Positions 25,413 through 33,847 are shown, counted from the stretch's first letter. The stretch is DNA of 47,787 nucleotides from an uncultured Pelagibacteraceae bacterium (GCA_902634305.1 CACPJJ010000010.1:1-47787), one strand, 5' to 3'. Made by a program: numbers and translations. Notes: generated by a model not told the origin, from the letters alone.

Positions 25413-26080
25413 TATCTATATTTTTTTTCAAGATATTTTATTAAGTTGTGAACTAAAAAAGTAATAAATAAATAGATACTTCCTGCTATTATAAAAACTT
25501 CAACCGGTCTAAAAGTTGTTGAAATAATAAATTTTGCAACTCCAGTTATATCCATAAGTGTAACAGTGCTTGCAAGAGATGTTCCTTTTAACATTAATAT
25601 TATTTCATTACCGTATGCGGGCAAAGACTGTTTAATTGCTATTGGTATTTGTATTTTAGTAAAGATAAATACTTTATTTAATCCTAAACTTCTGCCAGCT
25701 TCAATTATTCCAGGTTTTATTGTTTCAAAAGCTGATCTTAATATCTCTGAAGTATACGCTCCAGTATTTAATGAAAACGCAATGATTGCACACCAATAAG
25801 GTTCTTTTAAAATGACCCATAAAAAAGTTGTTCTTAAGTATTCTATTTGTCCAAGGCCAAAATAAATAATAAATATCTGAACTAAAAGTGGCGTTCCTCT
25901 AAATACATATGAATATCCATATGCAAATCCACTTATTAATTTATTTTTATTCAATCTTAGAATTGCAAAAAACAATCCTAAAAATAATCCAAAAAATAGC
26001 GATGCTGATAAAAGTTTTAAAGTTATCACTGTTGCACTTAATAATTTTGGAAAACTCGTTATTATTAATTCTAAATCCAT
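25406..26080 (-). CDS. Amino-acid ABC transporter permease, second subunit (HisM type)
   Basis: A 224-residue inner-membrane permease of the polar amino-acid (PAAT/HisMQ) class with about five helices. FRGTPLLVQIFIIYFGLGQ near 60-78 and the EAGRSLGLNKVFIFTKIQIPIA loop near 127-148, which contacts the ATPase (EAA motif), are diagnostic. The ATG at 26080 overlaps the TGA of the upstream permease by one base and is chosen over a TTG one codon earlier. No ATPase gene follows: the next gene is convergent. Confidence 0.9.
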   Translation of the reverse strand: MDLELIITSFPKLLSATVITLKLLSASLFFGLFLGLFFAILRLNKNKLISGFAYGYSYVFRGTPLLVQIFIIYFGLGQIEYLRTTFLWVILKEPYWCAIIAFSLNTGAYTSEILRSAFETIKPGIIEAGRSLGLNKVFIFTKIQIPIAIKQSLPAYGNEIILMLKGTSLASTVTLMDITGVAKFIISTTFRPVEVFIIAGSIYLFITFLVHNLIKYLEKKYRYQ

Positions 26081-26772
26081 CAATAACCTCTACTATAGTT
26101 TTTTTCTAACCTATTAATTAATTTCATGCTCAAAAAAGTAAGTATTAAATATAAAAGTGCTGCGAAAGAATAAAAGAAAAGTGGATCTCTTGTTGATCCA
26201 GCCGCAATATAAGACTGTCTCATAATTTCAACTAATCCAGTAACCGAAATTAAAGAAGTATCTTTTAAAGTTATTTGCCAAACATTGCTTAGATTGGGTA
26301 TTGCCAGTCTTAACATTTGGGGCATAATTACTTTAAAAAAATATATATGTTTTTTTAAACCTAAAACATGGCAAGCCTCAAACTGACCTTTGTCTATTGA
26401 TTGAATTGCTCCTCTAAAAACTTCTGTAGAATAAGCGCCAGAAATAATTCCAATTGATGTAGCACCAGTAATAAATGCATTTATTTCTATATAATCATAA
26501 TAGCCAAAAATCTGAGCAACATACATTATTGCGCCACTTCCACCAAAAAAGAAAAGATATATAACTAAAAGCTCAGGTACCCCTCTAACAACTGTAGTGT
26601 AAGAATTAGCAATTAAATTTAAAATTTTATATTTTGAAAGTTTTAAGGGAGTAAAAATTAATGCGAATAAGAAACCAATTAACATTGCTGTAACTGCAAC
26701 AGCAATTGTCATAAGTGCGGCTACAAAAAGCTCGTCACCCCATCCCTTATCTCCAAATGATATTAATTCCAT
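26080..26772 (-). CDS. Amino-acid ABC transporter permease, first subunit (HisQ type)
   Basis: A 230-residue permease, the partner of the preceding one. It has about five helices, the family motif VVRGVPELLVIYLFFFGG near 61-78, and the EAA loop FEACHVLGLKKHIYFFKVIMPQMLR in pieces near 130-155. The VRG(V)PELL form fits the HisQ/OccQ side of the pair. Its ATG at 26772 lies 2-3 bases beyond the U-tract of a strong hairpin, so it has no free Shine-Dalgarno. The order binding protein, HisQ-like, HisM-like matches histidine/arginine/octopine-type systems. Confidence 0.9.
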   Translation of the reverse strand: MELISFGDKGWGDELFVAALMTIAVAVTAMLIGFLFALIFTPLKLSKYKILNLIANSYTTVVRGVPELLVIYLFFFGGSGAIMYVAQIFGYYDYIEINAFITGATSIGIISGAYSTEVFRGAIQSIDKGQFEACHVLGLKKHIYFFKVIMPQMLRLAIPNLSNVWQITLKDTSLISVTGLVEIMRQSYIAAGSTRDPLFFYSFAALLYLILTFLSMKLINRLEKNYSRGY

Positions 26773-26774
26773 AG

Positions 26775-26804
26775 TAAAAGGCGGTTATTAAGAACCGCCT
26801 TTTA
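26775..26804 (-). terminator. Hairpin terminator/attenuator between the amino-acid binding protein and permease genes
   Basis: A perfect 12-bp inverted repeat (26775-26786 with 26793-26804, core GGCGGTT/AACCGCC) has a 6-base loop and A/T-run flanks that give a U-tract on the transcribed strand. It occupies most of the 42-base gap and ends just before the permease start codon. Position and sequence closely mirror the dctP-dctQ hairpin. Confidence 0.8.
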
Positions 26805-26814
26805 AATTTAAAAT

Positions 26815-27678
26815 TTACATTGATGCGTCAAAGCCAAACCACTTAGTAGCAAGTTCGCTAATTTTTCCCATGCTTCTTGCTTTATCAATAGCTTTATTGA
26901 AATCTTTAAGTAGTTGAGCGTCTCTTTTCCCAAGAGCTGAGTCTGAACCAAATTGTGCTTCTTGTCTTAAACCAACACCTACTCCGTTTCCAAAATGTCC
27001 GCCAGAAAAAGTTGGTCCAACCAACACAACAGCTTTTCCAGATTTTTCAGCGTAGTCAGTAAATGCAACTGCTGCAGCTAATGCTGCATCACATCTACCT
27101 GCTGATAGATCTAGGTTAACTTCATCTTGAGTTTTATAAGTTCTAACATCAACTGATCCAACATCACCTGACTCTAAAAAGTTTTGGTGAATAGTTCCAG
27201 TTTGTGTACAAACAGTTTTGCCAGCTAAAGCTCCTGTAATAGTTTTAAGAGCAGCTTTAACATCTTTGCCACCCAAAGATAAATTTATACCTTCTGGTGT
27301 AGACATTCCTTCAAGATCAGAGCCTTTCATTACTGCAAGAGATGCAACTTCATCAGCATAACCTTGTGAAAAAGTTATTACTTTTTTTCTTTCATCAGTA
27401 ATAGACATACCTGCCATAATAGCATCGTATTTTCTCATTCTTAATGCTGGAATCATTCCATCCCAGTCTTGTGCTACAATTTTGCAATCTCTTTGCATAT
27501 AAATACAAAGCCAGTTTGCAAGATCGACTTCAAATCCAATTAATTTTCCATCTTCAGATGAATCATTCCACGGAGGGTATGCGCCCTCTGTTGCAATTCT
27601 AATAGTATCTGCTGATAGAGTTGAACTAAAAAGAAATATTGAAGCAAAAACGCTTAATATAATTTTTTTCAATTTCAT
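26815..27678 (-). CDS. Amino-acid ABC transporter periplasmic binding protein (family 3)
   Basis: A 287-residue precursor with a signal peptide (KLKKIILSVFASIFLFSSTLSA, cleavage after LSA). The mature part begins DTIRIATEGAYPPWN, the family-3 start, followed by GFEVDLANWLC near 48, WDGMIPALRMRKYDAIMAGMSITDERK in pieces near 73-98 (the Arg/Asp contacts for the amino-acid alpha groups), and a hinge near 190. The family includes lysine/arginine/ornithine, histidine and octopine binders; the side-chain specificity cannot be read. An AGGGG Shine-Dalgarno precedes the ATG. It is first in the operon, separated from the permeases by a hairpin. Confidence 0.9.
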   Translation of the reverse strand: MKLKKIILSVFASIFLFSSTLSADTIRIATEGAYPPWNDSSEDGKLIGFEVDLANWLCIYMQRDCKIVAQDWDGMIPALRMRKYDAIMAGMSITDERKKVITFSQGYADEVASLAVMKGSDLEGMSTPEGINLSLGGKDVKAALKTITGALAGKTVCTQTGTIHQNFLESGDVGSVDVRTYKTQDEVNLDLSAGRCDAALAAAVAFTDYAEKSGKAVVLVGPTFSGGHFGNGVGVGLRQEAQFGSDSALGKRDAQLLKDFNKAIDKARSMGKISELATKWFGFDASM

Positions 27679-27748
27679 TATTTACCCCTATAATTAATAT
27701 TAATTAAACGGCATTATTCCACAAAATTTGAGATTTAAAAAGATAAAA

Positions 27749-28792
27749 TTAATGGTTAATTGATGAGTAAAAATTCCAAGAACTGTCGAAGCTTGGAATA
27801 TATACTCTATCTAAGGTAGCATTGCCAAAGTTTTTGTTAAAAACATCTAGCCAATTATCAACTTGTTTTGGTTTTTTATCTTGGCTTCCAACTTGAGCTG
27901 TTATTACTCCATCGGGTTTAAGGATTCTTACTAATGAATTCATATTTTTAGATGCGAGATCTATACAGAACTGGTCATCGTTTAAATCAATAAATATTTT
28001 ATCATAACTATCATCCTCAACTTTTTTAATACTTTCAAAGGCATCACCCCAGACACATTTTACAGAATTTTTCTCAGTTGCGTTTTTGCCTATGGAGCCA
28101 ATATGTTTTTTGCAAACTTCGACTACCTCTGGATCTAGTTCATACCAATCAATAAATCCAAAACCCTTTGCTATACATTCTCTTGCGACTCCTCCATCGC
28201 CTCCTCCAATAATTGCTGCTCTATCTTTGCTTTTGTTTAGTTTTAAAGCTGAATTTACAAATGTTCCGCTATATAGATGCTCATCACTCTCTGCAACTTG
28301 TAAGTCACCGTCTATAAACAACGATTTTCCATATTGAACAAGATCGAGAATTTCAATATGCTGTCCTACTTTTGATTTAAAATCTTCTATAACATCTTTT
28401 ACTAAATAATTTTTTTTCAACCCTTTAGTGCTTGTATTGTCATAATAAAAAGAAATTGTATCTCTACTTAATTCTTTTTTAATAATTCTTTTATGTTCAA
28501 TTTCTTTTTTTATAACATCCAAAGCAACTGCAGGTGAAATTATTCCACATGTATAAAAGTCGAAGCTTATAATCCCTTTTTCTGGATAAGTGTGAAAGCT
28601 CATATGGCTTTCCGCAAGCAATGCTACTAAAGTGAAACCTTGTGGTTCAAACTTATACTTCGTTATATTTAAAACAGTTACTTTTGCCTTTTCCGCAATT
28701 TTCTTAACTAAATTTTCAAAAAAAGAAGGTTCATATTCTTTTTTTGTGCCAATTATATCTAGGGTAACATGCTCTCCTACTTTTTTTACCAT
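27749..28792 (-). CDS. Fused S-adenosylmethionine decarboxylase / spermidine synthase
   Basis: The N-terminal part (about 1-125) is a class 1b AdoMet decarboxylase: ESHMSFHT at 61-68 supplies the Glu61-Ser62 self-cleavage site for the pyruvoyl group and His67, and Cys82 sits in YTCG, with the same spacing as in known SpeD. The C-terminal part (about 128-347) is an aminopropyltransferase with the AdoMet-binding GGGDGGVARE at 196-205, YELDPEVVEV near 220 and an Asp-rich IDLNDD in the catalytic loop position. The fusion would make decarboxylated AdoMet and pass it to putrescine, giving spermidine and methylthioadenosine. It is divergent from the aldolase-dehydrogenase gene across 100 bases. The C-terminal acceptor could differ from putrescine. 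Confidence 0.9.
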   Translation of the reverse strand: MVKKVGEHVTLDIIGTKKEYEPSFFENLVKKIAEKAKVTVLNITKYKFEPQGFTLVALLAESHMSFHTYPEKGIISFDFYTCGIISPAVALDVIKKEIEHKRIIKKELSRDTISFYYDNTSTKGLKKNYLVKDVIEDFKSKVGQHIEILDLVQYGKSLFIDGDLQVAESDEHLYSGTFVNSALKLNKSKDRAAIIGGGDGGVARECIAKGFGFIDWYELDPEVVEVCKKHIGSIGKNATEKNSVKCVWGDAFESIKKVEDDSYDKIFIDLNDDQFCIDLASKNMNSLVRILKPDGVITAQVGSQDKKPKQVDNWLDVFNKNFGNATLDRVYIPSFDSSWNFYSSINH

Positions 28793-28892
28793 TTTTAGTT
28801 CCCCGATTCTTGTTTAATAACAGCTAAACAAATTTTTTTACTTCTTTCAAATAAAAAACTACTGTAAAACTTTATCCACAAGGAAGGTAATT

Positions 28893-30926
28893 TTGAAAAA
28901 TAACTGGTCAAACTCAGAGGCAAATAAATATATAAAAAAGTATAAAGCTCTTGGACACACTAAAGATATGGCTCTTCGTGTATATACAACAAGACTATTA
29001 GGAAGAAATAGTGAACTAGTTTTACATGGTGGTGGAAATACTTCAGTAAAAACATCAGTTAAAGATATAGATGGAAAAAAATATGATGTTCTATGTGTTA
29101 AAGGCAGTGGCTGGGATATGGCTGAAATTGAACCTGAAGGTTTGCCAGCAGTAAAATTACAACCTCTGCTATCACTTAAAAATAAAAAATACCTAAGCGA
29201 TGAAGATATGGTTGCATATCAAAAAAGAAATTTAATTAATATAAAATCTCCAAACCCTTCAGTAGAAACATTTCTACACGCTTTTTTGCCTTTTAAGTTT
29301 GTCGATCACACACATTCAGATGCAATAATGAATATCACTAATAGATCAAATGGAAAAGATTTGTGCAAAAAAATTTTTGGATCAAAAGTGAGTATTGTAC
29401 CCTATGTTATGCCTGGATTTGGTTTGGCCCAAAAAATTAATGAAGTTTATTCAAAAAATCCAAAAATTAATTGTTTAATACTTTTAAACCATGGAATTTT
29501 TACTTTTGATAATGACGCAAAGAAATCTTATGATTTAATGATTAAATATGTGTCAATTGCTGAAAAGACTATAAAAAAAATTAAAAGAAAAAAAATAAAA
29601 CAAATAAAAAAATATAATACTAACCTTAAGCCACATGAAATTGCCCCTATTTTGAGAGGATTATTATCTGAAACTAAAGATCAAAAATTTATTTTGAATT
29701 ATAGATCTAATAAAACTTTAAATTATTTTATAAACGGCAGAGAAGTTAAAAGATATTCGTCTATTGGAACTGCTACACCAGATCATGTAATTAGAGTAAA
29801 GCCTTTTCCATTAGTTATTACTCCAAAGCAAAATTCAAGTATTGATGATTTTAAAAAATTAGCTAAGAAAAGATTTCAAGATTATAGAAAAAAATATGTT
29901 AAATATTTCAATATTAATAAAAGAAAAGTAAAAGACAAAAAGACAATGCTTGATACTTCTCCAAGAGTAATTTTAGTTCAGAATATTGGGTTATTTAGTG
30001 TTGGTGATAGTTTAAATGCTTCTAAAATTGCGGGAGACTTAACTGAGACAAATGCTAGAGTAATTTCTTCGGTAGAGGAAACTACAAAATATAAATTCAT
30101 ACCAGAAAAAGATCTATTCGATGTTGAATATTGGTCGTTAGAACAAGCTAAAATTAAAAAAACTAAAAAAATTCTTCAAGGAAATGTTGTTGTAATAACA
30201 GGTGGGTTTGGAGCAATCGGTTCAGCAACTTATAAACTTTTTAAAAACTATGGAGCTGAAATAGTTTTACTTGATTATAATGCAGAAAAAGTAAAAGAAA
30301 TGCAGTCAAAAATTAAGGATCTTTGTTTACATTGTGATGTAAGAAATAAGAACAGTGTTAATAAAGCTTTTAAAATAATTAGTGAGCAATATGGTGGAAT
30401 TGATATTTTAATTTCAAATGCTGGAACTGCAATTGGAGGTTCAATAGCTGAGGTGGATGATAGAATTTTAAGAGAAAGTTTTGAGGACAATTTTTTTTCA
30501 CACCAAAATTGTGCTTCTGAAACTATTAAAATTATGAAAAAACAAAATACTCAAGGTTGTTTATTATTTAATATTTCAAAACAATCAGTAAATCCTGGAA
30601 AAAACTTCGGTCCTTATGGTCTTCCAAAAACTGCTTTGTTAAGTCTATGTAAACAATATGCGGTTGACTATGGTTCTCTCGGGATAAGATCTAATGGAGT
30701 AAATGCTGATAGAATAAGAAGTGGTTTATTAAATGATGGAATGATTAAATCAAGAGCAAAAGCTCGAGAAGTTTCTACAGATGAATATATGAAAGGAAAC
30801 TTGCTATTAAATGAAGTAAAAGCAGAAGATGTTGCTAAAGCATTTTTTCATTTAGCAGTTTCAAAGAAAACCACTGGAGCAGTTTTAACTGTTGATGGTG
30901 GAAATATAGCTGCGTCTTTAAGATAA
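28893..30926 (+). CDS. Bifunctional class II aldolase / short-chain dehydrogenase
   Basis: A 677-residue fusion of the RhaD/RhaE-like type. Residues about 20-250 form a class II (zinc) aldolase: the phosphate loop HGGGNTS at 45-51, Glu125, His139 and His141 in DHTHSD, and His200 in LNHG are the expected catalytic and zinc residues. Residues about 425-677 form an SDR with the cofactor motif TGGFGAIG at 436-443, SNAG near 508, and YGLPK at 575-579 (catalytic Tyr and Lys). Homologues cleave rhamnulose-1-phosphate to DHAP and lactaldehyde. Here the neighbours are spermidine synthase and mtnA/mtnP, so methylthioribulose-1-phosphate or 5-deoxyribulose-1-phosphate is a plausible substrate. The start is TTG at 28893, chosen for the AGGAAGG five bases upstream. 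Confidence 0.87.
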   Translation: MKNNWSNSEANKYIKKYKALGHTKDMALRVYTTRLLGRNSELVLHGGGNTSVKTSVKDIDGKKYDVLCVKGSGWDMAEIEPEGLPAVKLQPLLSLKNKKYLSDEDMVAYQKRNLINIKSPNPSVETFLHAFLPFKFVDHTHSDAIMNITNRSNGKDLCKKIFGSKVSIVPYVMPGFGLAQKINEVYSKNPKINCLILLNHGIFTFDNDAKKSYDLMIKYVSIAEKTIKKIKRKKIKQIKKYNTNLKPHEIAPILRGLLSETKDQKFILNYRSNKTLNYFINGREVKRYSSIGTATPDHVIRVKPFPLVITPKQNSSIDDFKKLAKKRFQDYRKKYVKYFNINKRKVKDKKTMLDTSPRVILVQNIGLFSVGDSLNASKIAGDLTETNARVISSVEETTKYKFIPEKDLFDVEYWSLEQAKIKKTKKILQGNVVVITGGFGAIGSATYKLFKNYGAEIVLLDYNAEKVKEMQSKIKDLCLHCDVRNKNSVNKAFKIISEQYGGIDILISNAGTAIGGSIAEVDDRILRESFEDNFFSHQNCASETIKIMKKQNTQGCLLFNISKQSVNPGKNFGPYGLPKTALLSLCKQYAVDYGSLGIRSNGVNADRIRSGLLNDGMIKSRAKAREVSTDEYMKGNLLLNEVKAEDVAKAFFHLAVSKKTTGAVLTVDGGNIAASLR

Positions 30927-30952
30927 ATTATTTTTATTTAAATAATTTTTTT
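30925..30952. terminator. AT-only hairpin between convergent genes
   Basis: AAATTATTT (30925-30933) pairs perfectly with AAATAATTT (30940-30948) around a 6-base loop and is followed by a T-run on the plus strand. It lies across the ends of the convergent aldolase-dehydrogenase and mtnA genes, where a two-way terminator would be expected. Being all A-T, the stem is weak, so the call is tentative. Confidence 0.35.
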
Positions 30953-32004
30953 AATCCATTTTCTGATGCTTCACACACACCTTTTTCTGTGATTAATCCT
31001 GTTACATATTTTGCAGGTGTAACATCAAAAGCTAAATTCATTGATTTACTTTTTTTTGGATAAATTTGTATTTTTTTGACATTTCCATTTTCGTCCAAGC
31101 CTTCTATATGAGAAAGTTCTTCTGAATTCCTCTCTTCTATTGGTATGTCTTTATAATTTTTTATATTCCAATCAATTGTTGAGCTTGGTAATGCTACATA
31201 AAAAGGAACATTGTTGTCTTTAGCTGCTAGTGCTTTAAGGTAAGTCCCAATTTTATTACAAACATCACCATTAGCTAACGTTCTATCGGTTCCAACAATA
31301 CACATATCAACTTCACCTCTTTGCATTAGGATACCACCTGTATTGTCTGCTATAATAGTATTTGGCACATTTTCTTCATTTAATTCATAAGAAGTTAAAT
31401 TTGCACCTTGGTTTCTTGGTCTTGTTTCATCAGCCCATACATGAACTGGTATTCCTTTTTTATGCGCATGATAAATTGGAGAAGTTGCAGTTCCCCAATT
31501 GATTGTTGCAAGCCAGCCTGCATTGCAGTGTGTTAAAATATTTACTGTATCTTTTTTTTTATTATAAATTTCCTCAATTATTTTAAGACCATTTAGTCCA
31601 ATATTTTCACAGAACTTAACATCTTCCTCGCAAATTTCTTTTGCTTCTTTTAATGCTATTTCTAAAATTTTATCGCTATTAACACCTGTTAATTTATTTA
31701 TCATTCTATCAACTGCCCATTTTAAATTTATTGCAGTTGGTCTTGAATTAATTAAATCTTCTGCAGATTTTTTTAAAAAAGATTGATCATTATTTTCAAT
31801 AATAGATAAAACTAATCCATAGGCAGCGGTTGCACCTATTAAAGGCGCCCCTCTAACTTCCATAGTTTTTACAGCATTAATTGCGTTTTTTACTGTTTTA
31901 AGATCTTTTATAATAAATTGATGTGGAAGTTTTGTTTGATCAATAATTTTTACAACATTATTTTCAAACCAGATTGTACGATATTCTTTGCCTTCAATTT
32001 TCAT
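30934..32004 (-). CDS. mtnA: 5-methylthioribose-1-phosphate isomerase
   Basis: Isomerises methylthioribose-1-phosphate to methylthioribulose-1-phosphate in MTA salvage. The 356-residue protein has the family features: TMEVRGAPLIGATAAYG near 46-62, LTHCNAGWLAT near 157-167 with the catalytic Cys, the GTDRTLANGDVCNKIGTY stretch near 238-255 with the catalytic Asp, and PFYVALPSSTID near 267-278. The same fold occurs in eIF2B-like proteins and ribose-1,5-bisphosphate isomerase, but the VRGAPLIG and HCNAG motifs fit MtnA. It starts directly after the hydrolase gene, and mtnP lies one gene further upstream. Confidence 0.93.
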   Translation of the reverse strand: MKIEGKEYRTIWFENNVVKIIDQTKLPHQFIIKDLKTVKNAINAVKTMEVRGAPLIGATAAYGLVLSIIENNDQSFLKKSAEDLINSRPTAINLKWAVDRMINKLTGVNSDKILEIALKEAKEICEEDVKFCENIGLNGLKIIEEIYNKKKDTVNILTHCNAGWLATINWGTATSPIYHAHKKGIPVHVWADETRPRNQGANLTSYELNEENVPNTIIADNTGGILMQRGEVDMCIVGTDRTLANGDVCNKIGTYLKALAAKDNNVPFYVALPSSTIDWNIKNYKDIPIEERNSEELSHIEGLDENGNVKKIQIYPKKSKSMNLAFDVTPAKYVTGLITEKGVCEASENGLKKLFK

Positions 32005-32937
32005 TTAAATTCTCGATGCTATGAAGTTTAGAATTGTTGGATTATAATATTGGAAACAATCAGCCATATCTATACTGTGGTAATTTTTTAATGGTTCTTT
32101 CCATTTTTCACCATTGTTTACCCCAATTCGGTAACATTTTTTTCCATTAATTTTTTTATCTTCTGAGATTATTATTCTTTGGACACCTGGGATTTCATTC
32201 ACCCAATCAGATATAAGACCATCATAAGGATCTTTTGGATGCGTAAAGACTAAAACTGGTAAATTTTTACTTTCTTTAATTTCATCAATTTGATTTTGTC
32301 TCATATCCGCAGGACCAGATCCTTTTCTTTTTTTAAATTTTTCTAAACCTTTTTCTACCCCTACTTTTACAATTTTATCTTTTTTTGATATTTCTCCATA
32401 ACAAGCTTGCATTAATGAAATTCCTCCGCCTACTTTTTCAGGGTATCTTGCCATTAACATCATGGTCATCCACCCTCCACAGGAATGACCTGTCATAATG
32501 ATTTGTTTATTTGGAACTCCTTTTGAAACAAAAAAATCAATAAGTTCTATGTTAGCATCCAATCTTTTTTCTAGCTTGGGTATACCTTTATACGGAGCTT
32601 TAAATTTTTTTTTATTCCATAATCTTTTTCGGTCATCTCCTGCTAGCTTATTTGTACAGTGAAGATAAACCATTATTTCTTTTTCTTTAATTTTTTCTCC
32701 TACTAAAGAGGAAAAGTTTCTTATGCCATTTTTCCAAACACAATTATTTGATGGTTCATCATGATCAGCTTGTCCATGATTATAGATAATAATTATTTTA
32801 TTTGATGGATCGTTAATATTTTGATCTTTTGCATAACTCATCTTGCTATTTAAAAAACCATTTTTAAGAAGCTGATCAGCATATACTGAAGTGCTAAATA
32901 ATAAAAATAAAGTAAAAATTATTAATTGTTTTTTCAT
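32005..32937 (-). CDS. Exported alpha/beta-hydrolase-fold protein
   Basis: A 310-residue protein with a signal peptide (KKQLIIFTLFLLFSTSVYA, cleavage likely after VYA), so it acts in the periplasm or is secreted. The nucleophile elbow GHSCGGWM near 148-155 gives the catalytic Ser, YNHGQ near 53 provides the oxyanion region, FTHPKDPYDG near 230 probably holds the Asp, and YHSIDMADC near 286 the His. Paired Cys residues suit a periplasmic location. The substrate is unknown; the family is near dienelactone-hydrolase-like proteins. It overlaps mtnP by 4 bases (ATGA) and abuts mtnA, so it is in the salvage operon, although a periplasmic enzyme has no known step there. Confidence 0.78.
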   Translation of the reverse strand: MKKQLIIFTLFLLFSTSVYADQLLKNGFLNSKMSYAKDQNINDPSNKIIIIYNHGQADHDEPSNNCVWKNGIRNFSSLVGEKIKEKEIMVYLHCTNKLAGDDRKRLWNKKKFKAPYKGIPKLEKRLDANIELIDFFVSKGVPNKQIIMTGHSCGGWMTMMLMARYPEKVGGGISLMQACYGEISKKDKIVKVGVEKGLEKFKKRKGSGPADMRQNQIDEIKESKNLPVLVFTHPKDPYDGLISDWVNEIPGVQRIIISEDKKINGKKCYRIGVNNGEKWKEPLKNYHSIDMADCFQYYNPTILNFIASRI

Positions 32938-33806
32938 TTTTTTAATACTCTTCCTGCAATTGTTTTTAATTTATCTTTTGTTTTTTGAGTTCTTTTTTCT
33001 GGCGCAGTAATTATTGCAACATCCAAACAATTATTTGTAGGATCTTTTGGATCGATATGTTTTTCAAAATTATCTATTAAATTTTTAATCATATTTTTTG
33101 CTTTAGCAGCATTTCCTAAAAGAACTTTTATTACTTGTTGAACATCAACATTTTCATGATCTGGATGCCAACAATCATAATCGGTTACCATTGAAACTGA
33201 TGCGTATCTTATTTCAGCTTCTCTTGCTAATTTTGCTTCTGGCATATTAGTCATACCAATTACATCTGCTTTCCATGATCTATACAAATTTGACTCTGCG
33301 TATGTTGAGAATTGTGGTCCTTCCATAACTATATATGTTCCTCCTCTTTGATATTCAATTTTTTCTTTTTTAATTGCCTCCTCGCAAGCATTCATTAACC
33401 CGTTAGATGTTGGGTGGGCCATAGAAACATGGGCGACTATTTCATCATCAAAAAAAGTTTTATTTCTTGCAAATGTTCTATCTATAAATTGATCAACTAT
33501 TACAAATTTTCCTGGTGGCAAATCTTCTTTTAAAGAACCAACCGCTGACACTGAAACAATATCGGTTACTCCTAATTGCTTTAAAGAATCTATATTGGCT
33601 CTGAAGTTTATGTTTGAAGGATTAATAAAATGTCCTTTTCCATGTCTAGGTAAAAAATAAACTTCTTTGTTATTATAATTTGTTTTTAAAATCTGATCAG
33701 AAGGCTTTCCCCAGGGCGTATTTAGATCTAAGAGTTCTCTATTTTTAAATTCTTCAACATCATATAGTCCACTACCACCGATTATAGCTAATTTATTGTT
33801 TGCCAT
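32934..33806 (-). CDS. mtnP: S-methyl-5'-thioadenosine phosphorylase
   Basis: Phosphorolyses MTA, the by-product of spermidine synthesis, to adenine and methylthioribose-1-phosphate. The 290-residue protein shows IIGGSGLYD near 7-15, PRHGKGH near 53-59, VMEGPQFSTYAES near 167-179, and MTNMPEAKLAREAEI near 195-209. The last is the signature that separates MTAP from purine nucleoside phosphorylase. A related activity on 5'-deoxyadenosine is possible. The start is ATG at 33806, 41 bases from the divergent apt gene, whose product would recycle the adenine. Confidence 0.93.
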   Translation of the reverse strand: MANNKLAIIGGSGLYDVEEFKNRELLDLNTPWGKPSDQILKTNYNNKEVYFLPRHGKGHFINPSNINFRANIDSLKQLGVTDIVSVSAVGSLKEDLPPGKFVIVDQFIDRTFARNKTFFDDEIVAHVSMAHPTSNGLMNACEEAIKKEKIEYQRGGTYIVMEGPQFSTYAESNLYRSWKADVIGMTNMPEAKLAREAEIRYASVSMVTDYDCWHPDHENVDVQQVIKVLLGNAAKAKNMIKNLIDNFEKHIDPKDPTNNCLDVAIITAPEKRTQKTKDKLKTIAGRVLKK

Positions 33807-33847
33807 ATCAAAAAAATAATTTATTTATTTATATATCGTAATTTATT

